Counted from the stretch's first letter, positions 23,692-33,172 are shown. The stretch: DNA of 35,005 nt from Actinomycetota bacterium (GCA_009704985.1 WLDE01000016.1:1-35005); one strand, 5' to 3'. Notes: generated from the letters alone by a model not told the origin. Numbers and translations: made by a program.

Positions 23692-24984
23692 TCACGCGAG
23701 CGAAACGGTGACGGGCACCCGCTTCATCCCGGCGATGAAGTTCGATCGGAGCCGGTCGATCGGACCGGCCAGCTGGGCGTCCGACAGCCGCGGCAGCAAC
23801 TCCTCGAAGAGCACCTTCAACTCCATCCGCGCGAGCTGCGCGCCCAGGCACAGGTGCGGGCTCATCCGGCCGAACGCGACGTGCTCGTTCGGGGTGCGGT
23901 GGATGTCGAAGGTGGTCGGATCGGGGAACTGCTCCCCGTCGTAGTCGGCGGACACGAACCAGATGACCACCTTGTCGCCCGCCCTGATCTGCTTGCCGTG
24001 CATCTCGACGTCGCGCGTGGCGGTGCGGCGGAAGTGCATCGTGACCGTGGCCCACCGCAGGATCTCCTCGACCGCACGGTCCATCACCGACGGGTCCTTC
24101 CCGATCGAGTCGCGCAGCTCGGCCATCTGCTCGGGGTGCTCGATGAGCGCCTTCATGCCGGCGGCCATCGTGTAGCGCGTGGTGTCGTTTCCCGCGCTGA
24201 CGAGGAGCACGAAGAAGTTCTTGAACTCCAGCTCGCTCAGCTGCTCGCCGTCGATCGTCGGCGCCAGCAGCCGCGTGATCACGTCGTCGGTCGGGCGCAC
24301 GCGACGCTGGGCCGCCTGCTCCTCCGCGTAGCGGTAGAGGTCGAGCGCGGCCGGCGAACGGAACGGGATGTGCTTGAACTCGTCGGTGTCGGTGAGACCG
24401 AGCGGCGTGTCGGTCATCTCCGGGTCGAAGTTGCCGAGCAGCGCATCGCCACGTTCGACGAGCCACGGCCCGTCGTCGTCCGGCACACCGAGCAGGCGGC
24501 CCAGCATCCGCATCGGCAGCTGCTTGGCCACCTGTTCCACGAAGTCGAACGTGCTCGGTCCGGCGAGCGCCTCCTCGACGACGGAGCGGGCCAGCAGACG
24601 GATCGCCTGCTCGTACGCGTACACCTCGCGACGCGCGAACGGCTTGGACACGAGCCGCCGGTAGCGCGTGTGCTCGGGCGGGTCGTACTCCAGCATGTTG
24701 CGGCGGGCGTGGAAGTCGGCGGGGTCCATCTCCTCGAGCGTGATGCCCTGTGCGGAGGAGAACAGCTCCACCTGGCGGCTCACGGCGAGGAGGTCGTCGT
24801 AGCGGGTGATCGCCCAGAACCCCTTGCCGCCGTCGTGTTCGTCCCACCAGCTCACCGGGTCGTCGCGCCGGAGGCGCTCGAAGGTGGCGTAGGGCACCCC
24901 GTGCACGTAGGCGTCGGGGTCGGTGATGTCGGCGTCGGACCGCCCGTGGTCGAACTGGAAGGTCGATCGGCTGGGACGGCTCAC
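23692..24984 (-). CDS. Cytochrome P450, coupled to the decarboxylase-like gene
   Basis: A complete 430-residue P450. It has EYDPPEHTRYRRLVSKPFA (helix C), I-helix VSAGNDTTRYTMA with a normal acid-Thr pair, EEILRW (ExxR), and the haem loop FGRMSPHLCLGAQ with Cys379. It closely resembles the P450 at 5264-6583, so the two are paralogues. GTG 24984 overlaps the stop of the acetoacetate-decarboxylase-family gene by four bases (GTGA), showing translational coupling and a shared pathway. It is therefore probably under operator site 4. The substrate is unknown; the paralogue pair suggests related hydroxylations. Confidence 0.9.
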   Translation of the reverse strand: MSRPSRSTFQFDHGRSDADITDPDAYVHGVPYATFERLRRDDPVSWWDEHDGGKGFWAITRYDDLLAVSRQVELFSSAQGITLEEMDPADFHARRNMLEYDPPEHTRYRRLVSKPFARREVYAYEQAIRLLARSVVEEALAGPSTFDFVEQVAKQLPMRMLGRLLGVPDDDGPWLVERGDALLGNFDPEMTDTPLGLTDTDEFKHIPFRSPAALDLYRYAEEQAAQRRVRPTDDVITRLLAPTIDGEQLSELEFKNFFVLLVSAGNDTTRYTMAAGMKALIEHPEQMAELRDSIGKDPSVMDRAVEEILRWATVTMHFRRTATRDVEMHGKQIRAGDKVVIWFVSADYDGEQFPDPTTFDIHRTPNEHVAFGRMSPHLCLGAQLARMELKVLFEELLPRLSDAQLAGPIDRLRSNFIAGMKRVPVTVSLA

Positions 24985-25790
24985 GGCTGCACCTCCGGCA
25001 GGTTGTGACGTTCGAGGGTCGTGCCGGCACGCCACGACGTGCCGACCTCGCGCCAGAAGCCACCGATCATCTCGATCGGCGCGATCCGCTCGAGCTCCTC
25101 GACCGGTGACGGGTGGAACGTGAGCGTGGCGTCGCCGGAGTAGCACGTTCCGACCTCGGCGTCGTAGCCGCGCATGGTGACGAGCTCGTGCAGGCTGTCG
25201 GTGCCGTCGCCCTCGATCGCGGGCATCAGCCGGCTGTGCAGCATCGGCAGGGCGTTGACGAACCCGGCCGACTCGGCCGTCCCCGTGATCGTGAACGTGG
25301 CGTCGATCAGGCGGCGACCGTACGCCGCGCAGGTGGCACCGAAGCGACCCCCGGGCTGCAGGCGTGGGCCGGCCTTGCCGACGTTCACCGGGCGGGTCAG
25401 GTACAGCTCGCCGAGCTTCTTCGGGTAGCCCTGGTGGTGGCCGCGCACCATCGCGAAGTCCTTGTCGACCCAGATGTAGACGCACCGGCTGTAGTGCTGG
25501 CCGCGGTACTTGCAGCGCACGACGACGAAGGTCTCCATGTACTGGCTGCGCACCGGGTCGAGCAGCTCCTGGAGGTCGTCGCGACAGCTCTGCCAGTCGG
25601 CCCAGATCACCGCCACCGCACCCGGGTCGTCGTCGGCCGGCTCGAGCGGCGCGGGCAGCAGCTCGGCGACGGCGGCGGGGTCGGTGCGGTACTCGATCGT
25701 GAGCATCTGGCCGCTGTAGTGCCAGGGCGGCGACGGCACCACGGACGAGGCGCCGGTGGCGGTGCGCGGGAACATGAATCCGGCGGTCAT
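24981..25790 (-). CDS. Acetoacetate decarboxylase (ADC) family protein
   Basis: A 269-residue ADC-fold protein. The probable Schiff-base lysine is in GHHQGYPKKLGEL (Lys124, with neighbouring Lys125 that lowers its pKa in true ADC). Other family segments are WHYSGQMLTIEYRTDP and YSRCVYIWVDKDFAMVRG. ADC relatives include decarboxylases, aldolase/dehydratases and enzymes of unknown reaction, so acetoacetate need not be the substrate. ATG 25790 has a perfect-looking TATGAT box 8 nt upstream. The gene is divergent from the HpaG-like FAH gene across operator site 4 and overlaps the P450 gene, linking it to the aromatic regulon. Confidence 0.82.
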   Translation of the reverse strand: MTAGFMFPRTATGASSVVPSPPWHYSGQMLTIEYRTDPAAVAELLPAPLEPADDDPGAVAVIWADWQSCRDDLQELLDPVRSQYMETFVVVRCKYRGQHYSRCVYIWVDKDFAMVRGHHQGYPKKLGELYLTRPVNVGKAGPRLQPGGRFGATCAAYGRRLIDATFTITGTAESAGFVNALPMLHSRLMPAIEGDGTDSLHELVTMRGYDAEVGTCYSGDATLTFHPSPVEELERIAPIEMIGGFWREVGTSWRAGTTLERHNLPEVQP

Positions 25791-25798
25791 GCGACGCG

Positions 25799-25804
25799 AT
25801 CATA
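25799..25804 (-). promoter_or_regulatory. -10 box (TATGAT) of the decarboxylase-P450 operon
   Basis: Reverse-strand TATGAT lies 8 nt before ATG 25790, giving a leaderless pattern. Operator site 4 begins one base beyond it and fills the -10/-35 spacer. Confidence 0.55.
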
Positions 25805-25805
25805 A

Positions 25806-25823
25806 TCATTAGGATCCAAACGA
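25806..25823. promoter_or_regulatory. MarR-type operator (site 4) between the decarboxylase and FAH genes
   Basis: TCATTAGGATCCAAACGA matches site 2 at 16 of 18 positions; only the left half is degenerate. It lies in the 85-bp divergent region, next to the reverse -10 box TATGAT and a forward CATAAT (25801-25806), so one site could repress both directions. Confidence 0.65.
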
Positions 25824-25875
25824 AAATCACCGAGTGGTCCGGGTCCCGTTCCGGACCGGATCGATGGGGGATCCC

Positions 25876-26721
25876 ATGGCACGTACCAGCCGCATCCTGC
25901 TCGAGGGCGCCGTCACGACGGTGACGCCCGACGGCGACGAGCTCGTCGCCGGCGACGGCCGGCGCATCCGCGAGGCCGACGCCGTCTACCTGCCGCCGTC
26001 GGAGCCGTCGAAGATCCTGTGCGTGCACCTCAACCACGTCAGTCGGGTGAAGGAGTTCCAGATCCAGCTGACACCGACGCCGACGTACTTCCAGAAGCCC
26101 ACCAGCGCGCTCAACGCCCACCGCGGCCACGTCGTGCGCCCGGAGCGCTGCAAGTGGCTCAACTACGAGGGTGAGGTGGTGATCGTGATCGGCCGGCCGT
26201 GCCGCAACGTGAGCCAGGCCGAGGCGGGCGCCTACATCGCCGGCTACACGATCGGCAACGACTTCGGGCTCCACGACTTCCGCGACACCGACGCCGGCTC
26301 GATGCTGCGCGTGAAGGGCAGCGACACGCTGTGCCCGGTGGGACCGGCCCTGGTGACCGACTGGGACTTCCGCGGCAAGCGCATCCGCACCCTCGTCAAC
26401 GGCGAGGTGCGCCAGGACGGCAGCACCGACGAGATGACGTGGGACATGCACTACCTCGTCGCCGATCTCGCCCGCACGATCACGCTCCTGCCGGGCGACA
26501 TGATCTTCTCCGGCACCCCGGCGTACAGCCGGCCGGTGCAACCGGGCGACGTCGTCACCGTCGAGGTCGAGGGCCTCGGCGCGCTCACCAACACCGTCGT
26601 CGCCGGCCCGACGCCGATCCGCGAGGACGTCGGCCACCAGCCCACCGAGAGCGAGGAGGTCGTCTCGACCGCCCTCGGCGGCGACTGGGAGTTCCGGGGC
26701 ATCCGCCCGCCCCGCCGCTGA
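25876..26721 (+). CDS. HpaG-like FAH-family isomerase/decarboxylase
   Basis: A 281-residue FAH-domain protein. Metal ligands fit Glu98 and Glu100 (CKWLNYEGEVVIVIG) and Asp129 (IGNDFG). The run from RPERCKWLNYEGE through RNVSQAEAGAYIAGYTIGND to LRVKGSDTLCPVGPALV closely follows the second domain of HpaG/HpcE, which isomerises 2-hydroxyhepta-2,4-diene-1,7-dioate or decarboxylates its precursor. ATG 25876 was chosen because GGGGGA (25866-25871) precedes it by 4 nt; ATG 25864 is possible. Operator site 4 upstream links it to hpaD. With the FAH gene at 1777 it may reconstitute a split HpaG. Other FAH hydrolase activities remain possible. Confidence 0.82.
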   Translation: MARTSRILLEGAVTTVTPDGDELVAGDGRRIREADAVYLPPSEPSKILCVHLNHVSRVKEFQIQLTPTPTYFQKPTSALNAHRGHVVRPERCKWLNYEGEVVIVIGRPCRNVSQAEAGAYIAGYTIGNDFGLHDFRDTDAGSMLRVKGSDTLCPVGPALVTDWDFRGKRIRTLVNGEVRQDGSTDEMTWDMHYLVADLARTITLLPGDMIFSGTPAYSRPVQPGDVVTVEVEGLGALTNTVVAGPTPIREDVGHQPTESEEVVSTALGGDWEFRGIRPPRR

Positions 26722-26763
26722 TCACCCGCCGCTGATCACCCGCCGCTGATCACCCGCCGCTGA
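26711..26763 (+). repeat. 14-bp tandem repeat starting at a stop codon
   Basis: TGATCACCCGCCGC repeats at 26719, 26733 and 26747, preceded by CCCGCCGC and followed by TGA at 26761. The first TGA is the stop of the FAH gene. Because 14 is not a multiple of three, the repeated TGAs fall in all three forward frames. Confidence 0.9.
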
Positions 26764-26793
26764 CCGCGCGTGCACGTTGCGCACACGCACCGC

Positions 26794-26799
26794 TACTCT
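26794..26799 (+). promoter_or_regulatory. -10 box (TACTCT) of the L,D-transpeptidase gene
   Basis: TACTCT lies 7 nt before GTG 26807 with no Shine-Dalgarno, again fitting a leaderless mRNA. Confidence 0.5.
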
Positions 26800-26806
26800 G
26801 CGCACC

Positions 26807-28852
26807 GTGCGGTGGAACCGTTGGACCCCTCGTCGACCCCCCGCGTCCCCGGAGCGCCCGCCGGAGCGGGTCGGGGTCCGCCTGATCGTCGCCGTCGCGT
26901 CGCTGACCGCCCTCGTCGCGCTCCCCGTGCCCGGGTCGGGCTCGCTGCCGGGTCCGCTGGGCACCGGCACGGCCGCTGCGGCACCGGGGGACCCATCGGC
27001 CTACGTCGCGCTCCCCGCGCCGAGCCGCCTGCTCGACACCCGCGTCACCGGCACGGCCGTCGCCGCCGCCGGGAGCGTGCCGGTGCGCGTCACCGGCGCC
27101 CCCGGGCTGCCCGATCCGGCGACCACCAACGCCGTCGTGCTCAACGTCACCGTCGTCGGCCCGGCGCGGGTCGGTTTCTGGACGGTCTTCCCGACCGGTC
27201 TGCCGATGCCCACGGCCTCGAACCTCAACGTCGACGAGCGGTGGGCGTTGCTCGGCGACGCCCTGGCGATGCCGAACCTCGTCACCGTGCCCGTCGGACC
27301 GGACGGCACCGTCACCGTGTACAGCCAGAGCGGCGGTCATGTCGTGGTGGACATGCTCGGCTCGTACCAGACGAGCGGCGCCACCGCCGCGGGCCGGCTC
27401 CAGCCGCTCGCCCGCCCCGAGCGGATCTTCGACTCCCGCAACTTCCTCGTCGTGGCACCCGGATCGGTGACCGAGGTCCGGGTCCCCGCCGCGCTCGGCG
27501 CCGCCGGCGCGTCGGCCGCGGTGCTGAACGTCACCGTGATCGGGTCGGACGCCGGCTACTGGACGGTCTTCCCCGCGGGCACCACGCCCCCGCTGGCCGC
27601 CAACCTCAACTCGCTCTTCCTCGGCCACGTCTCGGCCAACCAGGCGATCGTGCCGCTCGACGCCGACGGCGACTTCTCCGTCTTCTCGCAGAGCGGCGGC
27701 CACCTCGTCATCGACGTCGTCGGCCTCGTCACCGGACCCACTGCGCCCGTGTCGACCGCCGGCCTGTTCGTGCCGCTCGCCGCACCGACCCGGTTCCTCG
27801 ACACGCGGACCGCGGCGACCAACCCGCTCGGCCGCGCGCAGATGCCGTTGCCCGGCTGGAACGTCGAGGTCGGCGTGACCACCGATCCGGCGATCGGCCG
27901 CACCGACGTCGCGGCGCTCGCGATGAACGTCACCGCCACCGAGTCCCTCGCCGACGGGTACGTGTCGGTCACCCCGGCCGGCTCGAACGACCCCGCCGAC
28001 AAGCGCCGCACCACCTCGTCGCTGAACCTCGTCCGGGCCGCGCAGACCCTGCCGAACCACACCACCGTGGCCGTGTCGGCGCGCGGCTTCGACGTGTTCA
28101 CCCAGAAGGGCACGCACCTCATCGCCGACGTCGCCGGGTACTACCTGGGCACGCCGGTGGCGGCACCGTTCGGTCCGCCGGCCAACCAGCTCCCCACCCT
28201 CGCCGCCGGCTGCCTCGGCCACCCCGGCGCGCCGGTCGCGGCGGTGGTCACCGGTTCGGGCCCGGCCAACGTGGCCCGCGGCCAGCAGCGACTGCTCGAC
28301 CTCGGCTTCTGGCTCGCGGGCGCCGACGGTTCCTTCGGCGTCACCACGCGCCAGGCCGTCATGGCGTTCCAGAAGTGGTCGGGTCTGCCGGCCTCCGGCA
28401 ACCTCGACGAGGTCACCGCGGCTCGGCTCAACACCGTGCAGTGCCGACCGACCACGGGCGTGTCGGGCGACCTGTTCCTCGTCGACAAGAGCGACCAGCT
28501 GGGCTTCATCGTCCGCAACGGCCGCGCCGAGTGGGTGCTCAACGTGTCGACCGGCGGCGACTACGACTACACGTGGCGCGACAGCCGCGGCAACCTCATC
28601 CCGGACAAGGCAGTCACCCCGACCGGCACCCACCGCGTGTACCGCGTGCACGACGAACCGCGCTACGACGGGTCGCTCGGCGTGCTGTACCGACCGCGGT
28701 TCTTCGTCGGCGGCGTCGCGGTGCACGGCGCCCCGAGCGTGCCGAACTACCCCGCGTCCCACGGCTGCGTCCGCGTGACGAACCAGGCGATGGACATGAT
28801 CTGGGCGACCGACGCGATGCCCATGCGCTCCACCGTCGTCGTCCGCGACTGA
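26807..28852 (+). CDS. Membrane-anchored L,D-transpeptidase with three RLLDTR-type modules and a peptidoglycan-binding domain
   Basis: A 681-residue cell-wall enzyme. A basic N-terminus and hydrophobic segment (about 24-41) anchor or export it. Three modules of about 110 residues follow, each opening with PSRLLDTR, PERIFDSR or PTRFLDTR and closing with a GGHVVVDM, GGHLVIDV or GTHLIADV strand. Next comes a PG_binding_1 domain (QQRLLDLGFWLAGADGSFG...TRQAVMAFQKWSG) and a C-terminal YkuD domain with catalytic His652 and Cys654 in SHGCVRV. YkuD enzymes make 3-3 cross-links or attach proteins to peptidoglycan. GTG 26807 was chosen from its TACTCT box; an in-frame TTG at 26777 is less likely. The three modules probably extend through the envelope or bind glycan. 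Confidence 0.9.
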   Translation: MRWNRWTPRRPPASPERPPERVGVRLIVAVASLTALVALPVPGSGSLPGPLGTGTAAAAPGDPSAYVALPAPSRLLDTRVTGTAVAAAGSVPVRVTGAPGLPDPATTNAVVLNVTVVGPARVGFWTVFPTGLPMPTASNLNVDERWALLGDALAMPNLVTVPVGPDGTVTVYSQSGGHVVVDMLGSYQTSGATAAGRLQPLARPERIFDSRNFLVVAPGSVTEVRVPAALGAAGASAAVLNVTVIGSDAGYWTVFPAGTTPPLAANLNSLFLGHVSANQAIVPLDADGDFSVFSQSGGHLVIDVVGLVTGPTAPVSTAGLFVPLAAPTRFLDTRTAATNPLGRAQMPLPGWNVEVGVTTDPAIGRTDVAALAMNVTATESLADGYVSVTPAGSNDPADKRRTTSSLNLVRAAQTLPNHTTVAVSARGFDVFTQKGTHLIADVAGYYLGTPVAAPFGPPANQLPTLAAGCLGHPGAPVAAVVTGSGPANVARGQQRLLDLGFWLAGADGSFGVTTRQAVMAFQKWSGLPASGNLDEVTAARLNTVQCRPTTGVSGDLFLVDKSDQLGFIVRNGRAEWVLNVSTGGDYDYTWRDSRGNLIPDKAVTPTGTHRVYRVHDEPRYDGSLGVLYRPRFFVGGVAVHGAPSVPNYPASHGCVRVTNQAMDMIWATDAMPMRSTVVVRD

Positions 28853-28854
28853 CC

Positions 28855-28878
28855 CCGTCCGCCACGTCGGCCGGACGG
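28855..28878. terminator. Possible terminator hairpin after the L,D-transpeptidase gene
   Basis: CCGTCCG (28855-28861) and CGGACGG (28872-28878) form a perfect 7-bp stem with a 10-nt loop, four bases after the stop codon and before the pyr promoter. There is no T tract. Confidence 0.45.
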
Positions 28879-28916
28879 ACCGCTCGCGGCCCGTGACCGG
28901 GTGGGTGGGCACCGGA

Positions 28917-28922
28917 TACAGT
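28917..28922 (+). promoter_or_regulatory. -10 box (TACAGT) of the pyr operon
   Basis: TACAGT would start transcription at about 28929-28930, exactly at the foot of the PyrR-binding hairpin, leaving a leader of about 45 nt before pyrR. Confidence 0.5.
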
Positions 28923-28929
28923 CGCACGC

Positions 28930-30468
<1,539 letters not shown>

Positions 30469-30472
<4 letters not shown>

Positions 30473-31770
30473 CCCGCATCCTCATCCGCAACGGCACCGT
30501 CCTCGACCAGCGTGGCGAGCGACGCGCCGACGTGCTCGTCGACGGCGGCGTCGTCACCGCCGTCGCGCCCGACCTGTCGGCGTCCGCCGACGACGACACG
30601 GCCCCGCTCACCGTCCTCGACGCGGACGGCTGCATCGTGTCCCCCGGGTTCGTCGACCTGCACGTCCACCTGCGCGAGCCGGGCCGCGAGGAGGCGGAGA
30701 CGATCGAGACCGGCAGTCGTGCCGCAGCGCTCGGCGGCTTCACCGCGATCGTCGCGATGCCCAACACCGAGCCGCCCCACGACTCGCTCACCACGATCGA
30801 GTTCGTACGCGCCCAGGCACGGCGCGCCGGGCTCTGCGAGGTGGCGCCCGCGGGCTGCATCACGCTCGGTCGCGCCGGCGAGCACCTGGCGCCGCTCGGC
30901 GAGCTCGCCGCTGCAGGCGTGCACCTCTTCACCGACGACGGCAACGGCGTGCAGGACCCGGCGCTCATGCGGCGCGCGCTCGAGTACGCCCGCCCGCTCG
31001 GCATCGTCCTCGCACAGCACTGCGAGGTCGCGAGCCTCACCAAGGGCGCGGTGATGCACGAGGGGTCGTGCTGCAGCCACCTCGGTCTGCCGGGGTGGCC
31101 GGCGATCGCCGAGGAGTTGATGGTGCACCGCGACATCGAGCTGAGCCGGCTCACCGGGGCACCGGTGCACTTCCTGCACCTGTCGACGGCCCGCAGCGTG
31201 CAGCTCGTCCGCGCCGCGAAGGCCGAGGGTCTGGCCGTCACCGCAGAGGCAGCACCACATCACTTCACCCTGACCGACGAGCTGTTGCGCACCTTCGACG
31301 CCACGTACAAGGTGAACCCCCCGCTGCGCACGCCCGACGACATCGCCGCGATCAAGGCGGGGTTGCGCGACGGCACGATCGACGCGATCGCCACCGACCA
31401 CGCGCCGCACCCGCCCGAGTCGAAGGAGGCGCCGCTCGACCAGGCTCCTCCCGGGATGCTCGGCCTCGAGACCGCGCTCGCGTTGGCGATCACCGAGCTC
31501 GACCTGCCGATCGCCGACGTCGTCGCCGCGCTGAGCTGGAAGCCCGCCGCGATCGCGGGCCTCGACGCCCGCCACGGCCGTCCCGTCGAGGTCGGGGAAC
31601 CGGCGAACCTCGCGGTGTTCGACCCGACCGCCACGTGGACCGTGGTGCCCGCCCGCCTCGCGAGCAAGAGCCGCAACACGCCCTACGCGGGGCGGACGTT
31701 GCGCGGCAGGGTGCGCCACACCGTGTTCGGTGGCGACGCCGTGGTGATCGACGGCGTCGCACAGCGGTGA
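30469..31770 (+). CDS. pyrC: Dihydroorotase, type I
   Basis: A 433-residue amidohydrolase cyclising carbamoyl aspartate to dihydroorotate. The zinc-site HVHLREPG includes His65 and His67. Later landmarks are MPNTEPPHD, TDDGNGVQD, QHCE, HFLHLSTARSV and ATDHAPHPPESK, and the NTPYAGRTLRG end is typical. GTG 30469 overlaps the pyrB stop by four bases. The operon ends here; carA, carB, pyrD and pyrF do not follow. Confidence 0.97.
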
Positions 31771-31812
31771 TCGCCGGCCGGGGGCTGCCGGGACCCGGAC
31801 GGCACCGACGGA

Positions 31813-31818
31813 TAGCCT
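31813..31818 (+). promoter_or_regulatory. -10 box (TAGCCT) of the acetyltransferase gene
   Basis: TAGCCT lies 7 nt before ATG 31826 and no Shine-Dalgarno is present, so the acetyltransferase probably has its own leaderless transcript apart from pyrC. Confidence 0.45.
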
Positions 31819-31825
31819 GACCCGC

Positions 31826-32416
31826 ATGTTCCGACGAGGGCCGGATCCCTTCCCCGACGGCGGGGTGGAGAACCTCAACCCGGGCGGTCTGTCGTTCTGG
31901 GAGCTCGTGCGCGAGGACTTCGAGACCCACGGCCGGTCGTTCACCCCCGGGTTCCGCGCCCTCGCCGTGCACCGGTTCGGCAACCTGCGGATGGGCATCC
32001 GCCCGCGGGCGCTCCGGATCCCGTTCAGCCTGCTCTACCGCTTCCTGCACCACCGGATGATCGGCCGGCACCGCATGGAACTCCCCTACTCCGCGCCCAT
32101 CGGCCGGAGAGTGGTGTTGGACACCCAGCACGGCATCGTCATCAGCGGGTTCTGCCGCATCGGCGACGACTGCCGGATCCGCCACAACGTCACGATGGGC
32201 ATCCGCCGCCTCGGCGAGACCGCCTGCCCCACGCTCGGCCGCCACGTCGACGTGGGTGTCGGCGCGGTGATCCTCGGCGGGGTCCACATCGGTGATGGCG
32301 CGGTGATCCAGGACAACGCCGTGGTGCTGTGCGACGTGCCGGCGGGGATGCTCGCCACGGGCGTGCCGGCCCGGATCGAGCCGCTCCCGTCCGACCTGAC
32401 GGCCAGGCACATCTAG
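31826..32416 (+). CDS. Serine O-acetyltransferase-like hexapeptide-repeat protein
   Basis: A 196-residue left-handed beta-helix acetyltransferase. After a helical N-terminus (FWELVREDFETHG, ALAVHRFGNLRMGI) come hexapeptide turns: IGRRVVLDTQHGIVISG, CRIGDDCRIRHNVTMG, LGRHVDVGVGAVILGGVHIGDGAVIQDNAVVLCDVPAGMLATGVPARI. The order matches serine acetyltransferase (CysE) and related polysaccharide acetyltransferases such as WcaB-type proteins. The usual DHxTGI active-site element reads LDTQHGIVIS, and the N-terminal domain is shorter than in enteric CysE, so an alternative acceptor sugar is possible. It is convergent with map, sharing the four-base CTAG that provides both stops. Confidence 0.78.
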   Translation: MFRRGPDPFPDGGVENLNPGGLSFWELVREDFETHGRSFTPGFRALAVHRFGNLRMGIRPRALRIPFSLLYRFLHHRMIGRHRMELPYSAPIGRRVVLDTQHGIVISGFCRIGDDCRIRHNVTMGIRRLGETACPTLGRHVDVGVGAVILGGVHIGDGAVIQDNAVVLCDVPAGMLATGVPARIEPLPSDLTARHI

Positions 32417-33168
32417 AGCCGGGTGAGGATCTCCGGCCCGCGGTTGGTCACCAGCACCGTGTGCTCCACGTGGGCGCACCGCGACCCGTCGGCGCTCACG
32501 ACCGTCCAGCCGTCGTCGAGCTCCTCGACGTCGTCGTGACCACCGGCGATCAGCATCGGCTCGAGCGCCAGCACGCTGCCCGCCACGAGCCGCGGGCCCT
32601 TGCCCCGGCGCCCCCGGTTCGGGACGTCCGGCTCCTCGTGCATCGCCCGCCCGATGCCGTGGCCGCAGTAGTCGTGCGGCGAGCCGTACCCGGCGGCGGC
32701 CACCACGGCGTGGATGGCCGCACCGATGTCGCCGACGTGCGCGCCGGGATGCATCGCCGACATGCCGGCCATCAACGCCTGCTCGGCGGCGTGGACGAGG
32801 CGGGTGTCGTCGGCGTTCGCGGTGCCGACCGGCATCGTGAACGCCGCATCGCCGTGCCAGCCATCGACGATCGCACCGCAGTCGATCGAGAGCAGATCGC
32901 CGTCGGCGAGAGGCCGATCGTTCGGGATCCCGTGGATCAGCTCGTCGTTCACCGAGGCGCAGATCACCGCCGGATAGCCGTGGTACCCGAGGAAGTTGCT
33001 CGTCGCGCCTCGACGGGCGAGCACCTCGCGGGCGGCGGCGTCCAGCTCGAGGGTCGTGGTCCCGGGACGGGCGAGCTCGCGGATCACCTGGTGCATCTCG
33101 GCGACCACGCGGCCGGCAGCGCGCATCGCGTGGAGCTCGTGGTCGCGACGGACCGGCAGCTGGCGCAC
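32413..33168 (-). CDS. map: Methionine aminopeptidase, type I
   Basis: A 251-residue M24 peptidase removing N-terminal methionine. All five metal ligands are present: Asp96 and Asp107 (SIDCGAIVDGWHGDAA), His170 (CGHGIGRAMHEEP), Glu203 (LEPM) and Glu235 (VEHTVLV), plus His79. Length is that of type Ia enzymes. GTG 33168 is four bases after the adk stop, so it is co-transcribed in the classical secY-adk-map order. Confidence 0.97.
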   Translation of the reverse strand: MRQLPVRRDHELHAMRAAGRVVAEMHQVIRELARPGTTTLELDAAAREVLARRGATSNFLGYHGYPAVICASVNDELIHGIPNDRPLADGDLLSIDCGAIVDGWHGDAAFTMPVGTANADDTRLVHAAEQALMAGMSAMHPGAHVGDIGAAIHAVVAAAGYGSPHDYCGHGIGRAMHEEPDVPNRGRRGKGPRLVAGSVLALEPMLIAGGHDDVEELDDGWTVVSADGSRCAHVEHTVLVTNRGPEILTRL

Positions 33169-33172
33169 CGGC

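Noticed and set aside
26719..26760. TGATCA within the 14-bp repeats as further GntR operators
   Set aside because: They contain TGATCACC, lacking the TTGATCAAA core, and follow a gene end instead of preceding a gene of that regulon.
32919..32936. TCGTTCGG half site inside map resembling the MarR operator
   Set aside because: Only the left half matches; the right half is TCCCGTGG instead of CCRAACGA, and it is inside a housekeeping coding sequence.
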